Origin: Marinobacter sp.
GTDB taxonomy: Bacteria; Pseudomonadota; Gammaproteobacteria; Pseudomonadales; Oleiphilaceae
Length of the DNA: 35,657 nt
NCBI RefSeq assembly: GCF_014859525.1
Contig: NZ_JACUUB010000028.1
Location: forward strand, 1-35,657
Direction: 5' to 3'
The notes below the pieces were generated by a model that saw only the letters and a list, made by a program, of their open reading frames with translations, had not been told where the DNA came from and ran no database searches. The stretch's first letter is position 1, and every line of letters starts with the position of its first letter. Of the stretch, positions 22,991 to 30,859 are shown in pieces. The translations under genes were made by a program, and so were the position numbers.

Positions 22991-23848
22991 ATGGACATCT
23001 GGACTCTCCTGACCGTCGTCACCAAGGTGCTGATCTATCTCGGCACCGCGGGTGTTATTGGCGGCCTGTTCTGTCTGTGGCTGCTTAAGCCCCATGGCCT
23101 GGAAAGGCCAATACAAGGCTACATGTTTGTGGCGGGGCTGCTGGGGCTAGCGGCTACGGCGGTCAGCTTTCCGGTGTACACAGGCGCGGCCATAGGGGAC
23201 GGCATCGCCGGTGCCTTCGACCCGGACATCGCCGTCATTCTGTGGCAAACCAACGTAGGTGACAGCACCCGGGCACGCCTGCTGGGTTTTATTCTCGCCC
23301 TCGCAGGCGTATGCCTGCTAAGGCGGGGGTCCGGCTACCTTCGCTACGCCTTGATAATAGCCGGTGCAGTCAGCCTGCTGTTCTCCTTTACGCAAACCGG
23401 ACATTTACACGACGACAACCGTGGCACCGTGTTGCTGGTCATTCACCTGTTAGGGGTATCCCTTTGGCTGGGCTCACTCTATCCGCTGAGGCGAGCCAGT
23501 GATGGCCATGGAATTGCTCAACTGCAGGCCAGCATGGACCGCTTTGGCCAGACCGCCGTGGCCTTTGTTGGCGCACTGGTAATCTGCGGCGTGCTGATGA
23601 CCCTGATACTGGTTCAGCCACTCTCGGGGCTGATCTACAGCGCCTACGGCTGGCTGCTTCTGATCAAACTCTCCCTGGTATCGCTGTTGCTGGCGCTCGG
23701 CGCCATCAACAAGTTCTACCTGGTGCCCCGGCTGACACGTCCGGGCCATAGCCAGCGGCTTCGCACATCCATCAGCGCCGAGATGGCCCTCGGGGTGGCG
23801 ATTCTGGTTATGACGGCGTTACTGACCACGGCGGTGGGGCCGGAATAG
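22991..23848 (+). CDS. copD: CopD inner-membrane copper transport protein
   Basis: 285 aa with about eight transmembrane helices. Family features include a first helix with LIYLGTAGVIGGLFCLWLL, TGHLHDDNRGTVLLVIHLLGVSLWLGSLYPL (His in helices, candidate copper ligands) and LLIKLSLVSLLLALGAINKFYLVPRL. CopD moves copper across the inner membrane together with CopC. It is last in the copper cluster and its stop is only six bases from the convergent slyD stop. Confidence 0.92.
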   Translation: MDIWTLLTVVTKVLIYLGTAGVIGGLFCLWLLKPHGLERPIQGYMFVAGLLGLAATAVSFPVYTGAAIGDGIAGAFDPDIAVILWQTNVGDSTRARLLGFILALAGVCLLRRGSGYLRYALIIAGAVSLLFSFTQTGHLHDDNRGTVLLVIHLLGVSLWLGSLYPLRRASDGHGIAQLQASMDRFGQTAVAFVGALVICGVLMTLILVQPLSGLIYSAYGWLLLIKLSLVSLLLALGAINKFYLVPRLTRPGHSQRLRTSISAEMALGVAILVMTALLTTAVGPE

Positions 23849-23854
23849 CCGTCT

Positions 23855-24334
23855 TTAATGATGCCCGCCTGGCCCGTGCGCGTGGCCGTGGGCTATCTCT
23901 TCCGGATCGGCCGCGCGCACTTCGAGGATCTCGATATCGAAGGTCAGGGTTTTACCGGCCATCGGGTGATTGGTGTCGACATCAGCAAACTTGAGGCCGA
24001 CCTTGGCAACCACCACATGGCGCCGGCCCTGCTCGGTTTGCACCTGGGCGACCATGCCCGGTTTCCAGCGTTTGGCACCGATCAAATGCTTGACTGGTAC
24101 GCGCTGCACCGCATCGGCCTTGCGCGGACCGTAGGCTTTGTCCGGCGTGATGGTGACACTGAAAGTATCGCCAGCGTCACGACCTTCCAGGGCTTCTTCA
24201 AGGCCCCGGACAATGCCGCCATGGCCATGCAGGTAGGCGTTCGGCTCGCCGGTACGGGAGTTTTCAACAACGTTGCCCTGTTCATCACTGACACTGTAGT
24301 GAAACAAGACCACTTGGTTTTTTTCGATGGGCAT
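23855..24334 (-). CDS. slyD: FKBP-type peptidyl-prolyl isomerase SlyD
   Basis: 159 aa. FKBP halves (FHYSVSDEQGNVVENS, YLHGHGGIVRGLEEALEG, then FDIEILEVRAA) flank an insert-in-flap chaperone domain (YGPRKADAVQRVPVKHLIG to KVGLKFADVDTNHPMAG). The tail is a short metal-binding HGHAHGPGGHH, far shorter than the Cys/His-rich tail of E. coli SlyD. SlyD folds Pro-containing clients and handles nickel. A broken second copy surrounds radD at 17251-17372 and 19154-19237. It converges on copD. Confidence 0.93.
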   Translation of the reverse strand: MPIEKNQVVLFHYSVSDEQGNVVENSRTGEPNAYLHGHGGIVRGLEEALEGRDAGDTFSVTITPDKAYGPRKADAVQRVPVKHLIGAKRWKPGMVAQVQTEQGRRHVVVAKVGLKFADVDTNHPMAGKTLTFDIEILEVRAADPEEIAHGHAHGPGGHH

Positions 24335-24364
24335 AGGGTTCTCTGCGACAGTTTATAGTCCGCC

Positions 24365-24370
24365 ATTATA
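24365..24370 (-). promoter_or_regulatory. -10 element of slyD
   Basis: The minus strand reads TATAAT, 31 bases before the slyD start codon. The same box with the same spacing to CGCAGAG is found at 19232-19237 in front of radD, which supports function. No -35 match is evident. Confidence 0.55.
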
Positions 24371-24480
24371 GCCATTGGCGGCGTTGGTTGCTGGTTCTGA
24401 AAGGCAAAACGCTATGCAGGGGCTGGAGCATGGTAAGAACCCCGTTTTATGATACCGTTCAGAGAGAAGGAGACGCTCTG

Positions 24481-25107
24481 ATGACCACCCACCTGCCCTT
24501 TTCCCAAGCCTGCGAAAACAACAAAGGCCCCATCCTGGAAAGACTGCGCGAGATCTTCAACGCACCGGGCACCGTGCTGGAGATAGGCACCGGCACGGGG
24601 CAGCACGCCGTGCACTTCGCGGCAGCCATGCCCCACTTACAATGGCAGCCCACGGACCACCCCGCGGCCGCGCACTTGGCGGTTGCCCGGCTGGAACAGG
24701 CTGCGCTGCCAAATATTCTCCCCATGCGAAAGCTGGACGTGAACAACACCCCATGGCCTACACTGGACTTCCGATGGGCGTTCTCCGCCAACACCGCGCA
24801 CATCATGGCTTGGACAGAAGTGGAACAGATGTTCCGGGGCATCGGCGCAGGCCTGCCCGAAGACGGCGCGTTTTGCCTGTACGGGCCATTCAGGCATCAG
24901 GGCGAGTTCACCAGTGAAAGCAACCGGGCGTTTGACCAGTCACTCAGATCACAGGCGCAACACATGGGCATCCGTGATATCGAGGGTTTTTCTGCGTTGG
25001 CCGAGGCGGTGGGCCTGGTGCTGCGAGAAGATTTTGCAATGCCGGCTAACAACGAGATGTTGGTGTTTGTTCCAGGGCGTTCGACCGGCATGAGACCTAC
25101 AGCCTGA
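24481..25107 (+). CDS. DUF938 class I methyltransferase
   Basis: 208 aa. The SAM-binding motif I is VLEIGTGTGQHAVHFAA (about 31-47), followed by WQPTDHP (motif II acidic position) and FSANTAHIMAW (motif IV region), all typical of DUF938. NNKGPILERLREIF near the start is also a family mark. Substrate unknown. The start is the ATG at 24481 with AAGGAG about ten bases upstream; an in-frame ATG at 24388 is less likely. It is convergent with the truncated DJ-1 gene three bases away. Confidence 0.9.
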   Translation: MTTHLPFSQACENNKGPILERLREIFNAPGTVLEIGTGTGQHAVHFAAAMPHLQWQPTDHPAAAHLAVARLEQAALPNILPMRKLDVNNTPWPTLDFRWAFSANTAHIMAWTEVEQMFRGIGAGLPEDGAFCLYGPFRHQGEFTSESNRAFDQSLRSQAQHMGIRDIEGFSALAEAVGLVLREDFAMPANNEMLVFVPGRSTGMRPTA

Positions 25108-25110
25108 GGA

Positions 25111-25431
25111 TCAGGGGCTGTATCCGCACACTGGTGACCATGCCGTCAATACGCAGGGAGCGCGACCGCCGGGCACCACCAGGGCGTCGTAATTTGCCAG
25201 GGCCAGTCCGTCAAAATCCGCATTCAGAGCAAACCGATGGCCGGGCTTTTCGGTGTAGGTCTGGCCGCCCTCAAAATCGTGAATCGCCGTGGCGAACGTG
25301 TCGCCCGCCTTTTTGTCCGGGCAAACGGCGTGAACCGTGTGCCCAACAGCCTGCAATGCCTGGAACGGCACCATGGTTTCGTAGTCTTCGGTGAAATCAC
25401 CAGTAATCATCAGAATCTTCTTCCCACTCAT
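25111..25431 (-). pseudogene. Truncated DJ-1/PfpI family gene
   Basis: The N-terminal half is normal: [20 protein letters not shown], then [17 protein letters not shown] and [12 protein letters not shown]. The frame then runs into unrelated [14 protein letters not shown] and stops at 106 aa, whereas relatives have ~190 aa. The nucleophile Cys and its His, which come after the VPGGRAP strand, are missing. In another frame, DGMVTS nearby faintly resembles the family C-terminus, suggesting an internal deletion. The break is next to the convergent methyltransferase gene. Probably inactive. Confidence 0.75.
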
Positions 25432-25527
25432 GGCTGTCTCCTTGTGTTTGTATTGCCGGGTCAGGAAACATCAGCAGTGGTGGTGTCGGGGCGGGTATTA
25501 AGGGGTTACTACAGGTCTTGTCTTGGT

Positions 25528-26181
25528 CTACTGCCAGATTAGCGGCCGCAAAGACCTAGACAAATCAAAGCTCATTTGTTGCCGCAAACCCATTGCCTCC
25601 GGAGCTACAAGCAACCAGCCCAACGCTCCCAGATTAGCCAGAACCGCCAGCCAGAACACAAACTGATAACTGCCTTTCCGCGTCTTGTGGCGGAAAACCT
25701 GCTGCGCCATGAGTGCACCGGGCCAGCCGCAGCAGAGCTCAAAGAAGTGCAGCGTTTTCTCAGCAGTGCGCTGGGCGCCCCGCTGGGCAGCCTTCTTGTC
25801 AATCCAGTACATGACAAACAAAACCAGACTCACCCCGCCGTAGGCGGCGGGGATCGAGATCGGCAGATAACCGTGATAGAAAAGGCCAGCCAACACACTG
25901 AAAAACACCAGCACAACAGTGGCCGCCATCCAGACTCCCGGCGCAATGTTGGCACCCACCTTTGCCGCTCCAACATATTGGAACCGACCAGCCCTCAGAC
26001 GGCCCTGGTCATCTTTCGTGGTGCTGAATGTCACCTTGCGATTAGCAACCGGCCGGCCCCGGCCTGCATAACTGCTGATGTGAGCAAACACACGCTCACC
26101 GCCACCCTCCGGCGAGATAAAACCAAAACCCTTGGCGTCATTCCAGGCAGTGAGCATTCCTTTCTGATTCAACGAGTTCAC
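25528..26181 (-). CDS. Cold-shock domain fused to DUF1294 membrane domain
   Basis: 217 aa. Residues ~5-70 are a cold-shock domain with RNP1 KGFGFISPEG and RNP2 VFAHISSY. The rest is DUF1294: about four hydrophobic helices with MYWIDKKAAQRG, RTAEKTLHFFELCCGWPGALMAQQ, and RHKTRKGSYQFVFWL split over the helix ends. A nucleic-acid-binding domain tethered to the inner membrane is thus predicted. The fusion is known in proteobacteria; its role is not. It starts with GTG overlapping the stop of the CopD-like gene as GTGA, so translation is probably coupled. Confidence 0.92.
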   Translation of the reverse strand: MNSLNQKGMLTAWNDAKGFGFISPEGGGERVFAHISSYAGRGRPVANRKVTFSTTKDDQGRLRAGRFQYVGAAKVGANIAPGVWMAATVVLVFFSVLAGLFYHGYLPISIPAAYGGVSLVLFVMYWIDKKAAQRGAQRTAEKTLHFFELCCGWPGALMAQQVFRHKTRKGSYQFVFWLAVLANLGALGWLLVAPEAMGLRQQMSFDLSRSLRPLIWQ

Positions 26182-26633
26182 AAATACCGCCCACCAGCCC
26201 CAATCGCCACCACAATCAGCCCAAGAATCAGATTAGCGCCCACCAGCTTTCGAATCTGCCCCACCTGACGCCCGCCTTCCTGGGGGTTCTGATTGGCAAC
26301 TGCCTGTTTCAGCCGCCGGAAGGGGGCAAAGTAAACATGGGCGTAGATCAGGATCATCACAATACCGAGCGCCTGCATCACGTGGATATGCCAGCCCGCG
26401 CCAGCCATGCCGCCGAACACACTGAAGATCATCCAGTACCCGGTGACCAGCAACAGAACCACTGCCGCCCATACCCACCGGAAAAATCGGGACAAAGTGG
26501 CATACCACAACGCGCCTCGATGGGAGGCATCAATCACCTCAACCACCGCCGGGCGCATAGCCATGTAGGCGAAAAACATACCGCCAACCCAGATTACGGC
26601 AGATAGGACATGCAGTGCGATGGCCAGACCCAT
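26178..26633 (-). CDS. CopD-like four-helix membrane protein
   Basis: 151 aa with four predicted transmembrane helices. It begins MGLAIALHVLSAVIWVGGMFFAYMAMRPA and has HIHVMQALGIVMILIYAHVYFAPFRRL in the middle, where His residues lie in or near membrane helices. This is the CopD-type domain found in short stand-alone proteins (YeaW/HemJ-like folds). Copper or haem transport is possible but unproven, and it is separate from the copper cluster. Its stop overlaps the start of the cold-shock/DUF1294 gene. Confidence 0.85.
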   Translation of the reverse strand: MGLAIALHVLSAVIWVGGMFFAYMAMRPAVVEVIDASHRGALWYATLSRFFRWVWAAVVLLLVTGYWMIFSVFGGMAGAGWHIHVMQALGIVMILIYAHVYFAPFRRLKQAVANQNPQEGGRQVGQIRKLVGANLILGLIVVAIGAGGRYL

Positions 26634-26733
26634 AACGCAACTCCTGGATGAGAAATTCGAGTGATAAGTATAAGTTTAGCCCTCGCGAAACAACTCTAAA
26701 ACAACGGAAGCGGTTGAGGACGATCGAGCCAGA

Positions 26734-27150
26734 CTATTGAGCTTCAAGCTCTGCCCGAATAGTCTGATAAAATTCAGAATTCCGGGATTCCAAAAACGCC
26801 GCAAACTCAAAAGCGTTAAAGCCATGATAGTCCTTCCCCGGACTCTCAATCGGCAGGCTTGGATCCTCTCCCAACTCCAGAAGAGCGCGGAGATAACCCA
26901 CATCGGCGTAAAGAACGGCCTCATGCACCGGTGCAAGCCCGTTGTGATAGCCGTTCACCGGTTCTCCCCTTGCCGCAAAATGTCGAAGCAACCCATAGCC
27001 ACGGCGCGTCATGATGGAATCAGCATCGTGCCTATCCAACGAGGCGCCCACGAAATTGATCAAAGGTTGCGAACAACCACCCATCGCCGTCATCGCTTTA
27101 CCGCAACGTTCACAGGGCCAGTCGAAATTGGTGAGAAGCCAATAGGCCAC
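26734..27150 (-). CDS. Ankyrin-repeat-like protein, possible T6SS immunity or accessory factor
   Basis: 138 aa. GYGLLRHFAARGEPVNGYHNGLAPVHEAVLYADVGYLRALLELGEDPSLPI fits one to two ankyrin repeats, read in halves. The N-terminus has paired Cys (CERC) and no signal. The start is uncertain: a GTG at 27150 gives this length, with poor ribosome site and no ATG upstream before a stop at about 27200. It lies 57 bases behind the two-helix membrane gene and the PAAR gene on the same strand. Ankyrin-like proteins are frequent beside T6SS effectors, so a role as cognate partner is inferred from position only. Confidence 0.6.
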   Translation of the reverse strand: MAYWLLTNFDWPCERCGKAMTAMGGCSQPLINFVGASLDRHDADSIMTRRGYGLLRHFAARGEPVNGYHNGLAPVHEAVLYADVGYLRALLELGEDPSLPIESPGKDYHGFNAFEFAAFLESRNSEFYQTIRAELEAQ

Positions 27151-27207
27151 TGCAGGCCGGATCGCCAGATATCCCTGACAAGAGCGCCTTGCGATTCACG
27201 GTATCGA

Positions 27208-27603
27208 CTAATCAAACGCCCCAATGTACCAACCTGAAAAGAAGAACAGAAACATGAGAACCGCATACACTGTGAAAGGCACAACAATCCACAGTTTCAG
27301 TGAGAGAGGTAAAGGTTCGTTCTCATCCCCCATTCTCGATTTAATTCGAGGCCCTATTCTTGGAATATGTCGAAAAACCACAAAAGCATATACGTACATC
27401 ACCCTCATCCAACGACCGATAGGCCCGTTTCCCCAAATGCTGCGAGCTTCATCCAGCTGCTTACCCGGTGTCGCTACTCGACGTTCCACCTCCGCTGTTT
27501 TTCGGAAAAGCAACGTAACCATAAGCAAAAGCAAAATGAATCCAATACCCAAAGAGAGCGCGCCTAAAATTACCACCAAGTCTGTCAATCGGCCCTCATT
27601 CAT
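27208..27603 (-). CDS. Two-helix membrane protein, candidate immunity protein of the PAAR effector
   Basis: 131 aa. One helix near the N-terminus (LVVILGALSLGIGFILLLLM, about 9-28) and one near the C-terminus (LWIVVPFTVYAVLMFLFFFS, about 105-124) flank a basic cytoplasmic-type segment (RRVATPGKQLDEARSIWG, then RIGPRIKSRMGDENE). No family recognised. Its start overlaps the last 8 bases of the PAAR gene, so the two are produced together. Immunity proteins against pore-forming or membrane-targeted toxins are usually small inner-membrane proteins encoded immediately downstream, which this matches. The DNA looks less GC-rich than its surroundings. Confidence 0.75.
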   Translation of the reverse strand: MNEGRLTDLVVILGALSLGIGFILLLLMVTLLFRKTAEVERRVATPGKQLDEARSIWGNGPIGRWMRVMYVYAFVVFRHIPRIGPRIKSRMGDENEPLPLSLKLWIVVPFTVYAVLMFLFFFSGWYIGAFD

Positions 27604-29083
27604 GAATCATCTCCCTGACCTTCTCGCCAAACGCCTCACCAGCCTTACCTCCATAGTTTCCGCCCACAGCGGCACCTACGCCGCCGACGATCACTGCGCA
27701 GGCTATTCCTCCAATACCTGCAGAAGTGACACCAAAGGCTAAACAGCCATATGAAGCACCGGCTCCAATAGCACCGCCACTCATCGAGCCCACCAGCTTG
27801 CCGCCCTCCTGGTACGAAACGGCCTGACAGGCCCTCTCGTCACCCGCAGTGCAAGCCTCATGAATTTTCATCGCCGACATAGACACATCCAGGGTGATCC
27901 CAAGATATCCCACATTTCGGGCATATTTTGCTCCCCTAGACACCCGCTCATGATGCGTTGCATAGCCAGGTATACCGCCAACCCCAGCCGTCTTCCAATT
28001 ATGCACAATGCTCTTCGAGGACAGCCCCAAAGCCCGCTTCAAATTTGCATCATCATCTAGTGACATCCCCTTGCGGGCCACACTTCCAAGAGCAAAATCC
28101 AGTTTCTTGAAAAGCGCTCGCCGCTTCTCGAAAAAATCCGGGTGGTTGAGATGCCCATGTTTCCGGTAACTGTCCTGATGAAGCCGCTCGATGTTTTTCA
28201 ACGTCGCCTCAATACTGCCAATCTGCTTCGAGACCATCACGGCCCCGGCACCCAAACCTGCCGAACCTGTCGAGGTGATGGCCTCCAATAAATCGTAGTA
28301 TTTGACAAGAAACTGCGCTTCATCCTGCTCCAGTGATCTAACCTGCGCATTCATCTGCGCTGCCACCTCCATCAACTCGACTTCTTTTTGAGTGCATTCC
28401 ATACCCTCTGGGTCACCCAGCACAATCATCTCTCCGGGCATCAACTGCCCGCCCAGGCCTGGATTCAATCGATCAAAATGATCTGGCTTTGCCGAGGCGT
28501 CTCCGTACAAGGCGTTCAACAATTCCGTTTTACTCATCGGCCTCTGAACGACGTGGTAACCCGGTTCTACCACAGTCTGAGACTGATCCTTTGTTGGGGA
28601 TGAGATTGGAGTTGATGCCGTCATACTGGATGCAGCCGGCCCGCCTGCCGAGGCATTGCTCGTGCCATTAGCGGCACCGCTGGCACTTTGTGATTCCGGA
28701 ATAGCGCTGCCAGAGTGACTAGCACGAGAGGCCGCTTGCGGAGCCGGCTTTGACGGCGCCGGTGAGATACCCGAAAACGGCGTGGGCGTGAAGGTATCGC
28801 CAATCACAACGCTACCACTGCCGATAGTGACGCCCCCGCACGAGACCGCGCTGCCTGTGACTGCCGCAGGAATACCGTTGATGAGCACGGTTGCCGAACC
28901 CGCAGCGATGGCTCGCGGGTGGGAAGGATGTTTCGGTTTGGAGTGCGGGGCGAGAGGATCACCCACGCGGGCAACAGGTTTGCCGTCAATCAGTACATCG
29001 GGGGAGCCGGCAATAACCGGCGTGGGTGGGAATCCTTGGTGATCTGTACCCAAGTCACCCAGCAACACAACTTTCTTGCTCAT
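27596..29083 (-). CDS. PAAR-domain protein with glycine-rich membrane C-terminus, candidate T6SS effector
   Basis: 495 aa. Residues 1-98 are a PAAR domain (GFPPTPVIAGSPDVLIDGKP, HPSHPRAIAAGSATVLINGIP, then GSAVSCGGVTIGSGSVVIGD), the tip of the type VI secretion spike. Residues ~100-170 are a Ser/Ala/Pro linker. GYHVVQRPMSKTELLNALYG through QLMPGEMIVLGD (174-223) is LysM-like. Helical segments follow, and residues ~427-480 form a long Gly/Ala-rich hydrophobic stretch (SMSGGAIGAGASYG, GIGGIACAVIVGGVGAAVGG), a possible membrane-inserting hairpin. No known toxin catalytic motif is seen. GGAG precedes the ATG. No other T6SS genes are in the window. Confidence 0.85.
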   Translation of the reverse strand: MSKKVVLLGDLGTDHQGFPPTPVIAGSPDVLIDGKPVARVGDPLAPHSKPKHPSHPRAIAAGSATVLINGIPAAVTGSAVSCGGVTIGSGSVVIGDTFTPTPFSGISPAPSKPAPQAASRASHSGSAIPESQSASGAANGTSNASAGGPAASSMTASTPISSPTKDQSQTVVEPGYHVVQRPMSKTELLNALYGDASAKPDHFDRLNPGLGGQLMPGEMIVLGDPEGMECTQKEVELMEVAAQMNAQVRSLEQDEAQFLVKYYDLLEAITSTGSAGLGAGAVMVSKQIGSIEATLKNIERLHQDSYRKHGHLNHPDFFEKRRALFKKLDFALGSVARKGMSLDDDANLKRALGLSSKSIVHNWKTAGVGGIPGYATHHERVSRGAKYARNVGYLGITLDVSMSAMKIHEACTAGDERACQAVSYQEGGKLVGSMSGGAIGAGASYGCLAFGVTSAGIGGIACAVIVGGVGAAVGGNYGGKAGEAFGEKVREMIHE

Positions 29084-29309
29084 TCCTTTGCTCCTTCTTT
29101 CCTTGAAGAGTCATCCATCGATTTCAGGGGCCGTCACTGGCACCACGCGTCATATGGTAAACAAAGACTCACCAAGACCCAACCCAAAAGTTAATACATA
29201 CAGACAACGCTTGAGAAGTGAGTAAGCTTGAATCCGATGACCTTCGGGCTCAAGATTTCCACACAATGCCCAGGCCATGGCCTGCACTCAAATGAGAGAC
29301 CTCATCAAC

Positions 29310-29855
29310 ATGCCAAAACCAAACCGCATCTACCTAGCCGGCCCGGAGGTCTTCTTCCCGGCAGAGGAACACCAAGCTATCGTCGCCGAGAAAAAACGCC
29401 TGCTCCGGGACGCCGGATTCGAGGGCGTCGACCCGCTGGACACAGCGCTGACGTTTTCAGACAAAGAGGCAAAAACGGAACGCGGTCACCGGATATACCA
29501 GGCCAACCGAGAACTGATGGACAGCTGCGACGTAATCATCGCCAACCTCACACCCTTTCGTGGTATCAGCGCCGATCCGGGTACTGTATTCGAGGTGGGT
29601 TACATGATCGGCCAGGGCAAGCCCGCATTCGGGTTCACCCTGGACAGCCGGCTTTATCAGCAACGGGCGGGTGCAACCTGCCAGGACGAACTGGGCCACA
29701 CCATTGAGGATTTCGAGATGAGCGATAACCTGATGATCGAAGGCGGAATCCGTGAATCCGGTGGTCAGTTGTTTTTGGCGCTGCGGCCAGGCGAACACCC
29801 GTTCTTCTCAGCGGCGCTGTTCCACCGCTGTGTGCGAGCGCTCGCCGATAATTGA
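29310..29855 (+). CDS. Nucleoside 2-deoxyribosyltransferase family protein
   Basis: 181 aa. IYLAGPEVFFP near the start, the Asp-rich NLTPFRGISADPGTVFEVGYM with catalytic Glu in TVFEVGY, and a Rossmann-like order identify the nucleoside 2-deoxyribosyltransferase fold. Members transfer deoxyribose between bases or hydrolyse deoxynucleoside monophosphates (DNPH1-like). DPLD and KPAFGFTLDS are additional family marks. The start is uncertain: ATG at 29310 fits relatives best, while in-frame ATGs at 29277 and 29292 are possible. It stands alone. Confidence 0.88.
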   Translation: MPKPNRIYLAGPEVFFPAEEHQAIVAEKKRLLRDAGFEGVDPLDTALTFSDKEAKTERGHRIYQANRELMDSCDVIIANLTPFRGISADPGTVFEVGYMIGQGKPAFGFTLDSRLYQQRAGATCQDELGHTIEDFEMSDNLMIEGGIRESGGQLFLALRPGEHPFFSAALFHRCVRALADN

Positions 29856-29877
29856 GTCTGTCCTCAACAGGCACACC

Positions 29878-30312
29878 TCAAAGCCGCTCAATGGCCTTGA
29901 GCAACGAATTGAAGGCTTTGGAGAAACTCCGCTCAGCTGTCCGATCCATCATCCGGCCGAGCAGTGGTACTCGAACACGCCCTTCGGAAATCCAGACCAC
30001 TCGGGTCTGTTCGCCCTCAGCCTTTAAAACAATCTCACCCCTCGTATGCTCAACCGCGAACGGGCTCGATTGTTCAATGCGATAGTGCATCCGGTTAGGC
30101 CGTTCAAATTGCGTGATGCGCTCGGTCAGTTCAAGCCGGCCGGCGCCGATAATCCGAAGCGCGCCCGTACCGTTTTTCTCGTCTTTCCCTTCTTCAACCA
30201 GCACAGACTTGCTAACGCCGGGAAAACGATCGTAACGGGCATGATCTGCGATGGCCTCAAAGACCGTATCTATATCGGTGTTGAGAAGCCTCTCAACGTG
30301 AATGCGAAACAT
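29878..30312 (-). CDS. SRPBCC/START-like lipid-binding-fold protein
   Basis: 144 aa. It starts MFRIHVERLLNTDIDTVFEAIADHARYDRFPGVSKSVLVEEG, continues with beta strands LTERITQFERPNRMHYRI and EIVLKAEGEQTRVVWISEG, and ends with a long helix KAFNSLLKAIERL. This is the helix-grip polyketide cyclase/SRPBCC pattern. Ligand unknown. AAGGAG lies before the ATG. It converges with the deoxyribosyltransferase gene. Confidence 0.88.
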   Translation of the reverse strand: MFRIHVERLLNTDIDTVFEAIADHARYDRFPGVSKSVLVEEGKDEKNGTGALRIIGAGRLELTERITQFERPNRMHYRIEQSSPFAVEHTRGEIVLKAEGEQTRVVWISEGRVRVPLLGRMMDRTAERSFSKAFNSLLKAIERL

Positions 30313-30392
30313 AGCGACTCCTTATCATCTGGACTGACAGACACGATACCCTTACGCCGCGTTAAAGAAATGGGTTTTCTCGAGGACTGCTT

Positions 30393-30560
30393 ATGAATTA
30401 CCAGTATGCAATCGTAAAGATTGAAGGCGACCTTGCCATCCTGCTCTGCAACGGCTGCGGCATCACGCTCGCAGAGGGCACCAAACACGAGGACCGTGAG
30501 CACTACTGCACGATGTGCATGAGCGGCAACTGCAAAGCAAAATTCAAGAAGGGAAATTGA
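30393..30560 (+). CDS. 55-aa zinc-ribbon-like small protein
   Basis: The translation MNYQYAIVKIEGDLAILLCN is followed by GCGITL and a second Cys group CTMCMSGNC, giving C-x2-C about 25 residues before C-x2-C-x4-C. That is a plausible single zinc ribbon. The C-terminus is basic (KAKFKKGN). GAGG lies eight bases before the ATG. Family not recognised. It lies divergent from the SRPBCC gene. Confidence 0.65.
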   Translation: MNYQYAIVKIEGDLAILLCNGCGITLAEGTKHEDREHYCTMCMSGNCKAKFKKGN

Positions 30561-30569
30561 GAACTTAAC

Positions 30570-30833
30570 TTAAAGAGAGGGGCCATCATGGTCACCGGCT
30601 AACCTCCTAAACCGGCCGCCGGAGAGAGCGAGGCACAGCTGGTTTGCCCATAACAGGCCCGTATAACCCATCACCGGAAAGTACCGCGTCCCTTCCGTTA
30701 AACCGAATCCAGGCTTCGGGGCAAAGCTGACGTAATCCTCACCAAATAACCTGACGCCGCAGCTCTCGCAGTCATTCTTCGAGTAAGAAACCCGCAACGC
30801 ATAGAGCTCAAACTTTTTCGGCAGCTGTAACAA
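30570..30833 (-). CDS. Doubtful 87-aa protein with a CxxC pair
   Basis: The frame opens with TTG at 30833 and reads FELYALRVSYSKNDCESCG, then GEDYVSFAPKPGFGLTEGTR and YFPVMGYTGLLWANQLCLA. The first part looks protein-like, with one CxxC. The ending (RRLAGDHDGPSL) looks like random read-through, and no ribosome site is seen. It may be a degraded or truncated gene. I do not recognise it. Confidence 0.35.
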   Translation of the reverse strand: MLQLPKKFELYALRVSYSKNDCESCGVRLFGEDYVSFAPKPGFGLTEGTRYFPVMGYTGLLWANQLCLALSGGRFRRLAGDHDGPSL

Positions 30834-30859
30834 CTGAGCTTAAAAATGTCGAGGCCGGG

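Noticed and set aside
26734..29083. PAAR locus as a complete T6SS or Rhs cluster
   Set aside because: No Hcp, VgrG, Tss or Rhs/YD-repeat sequence was found in the window.
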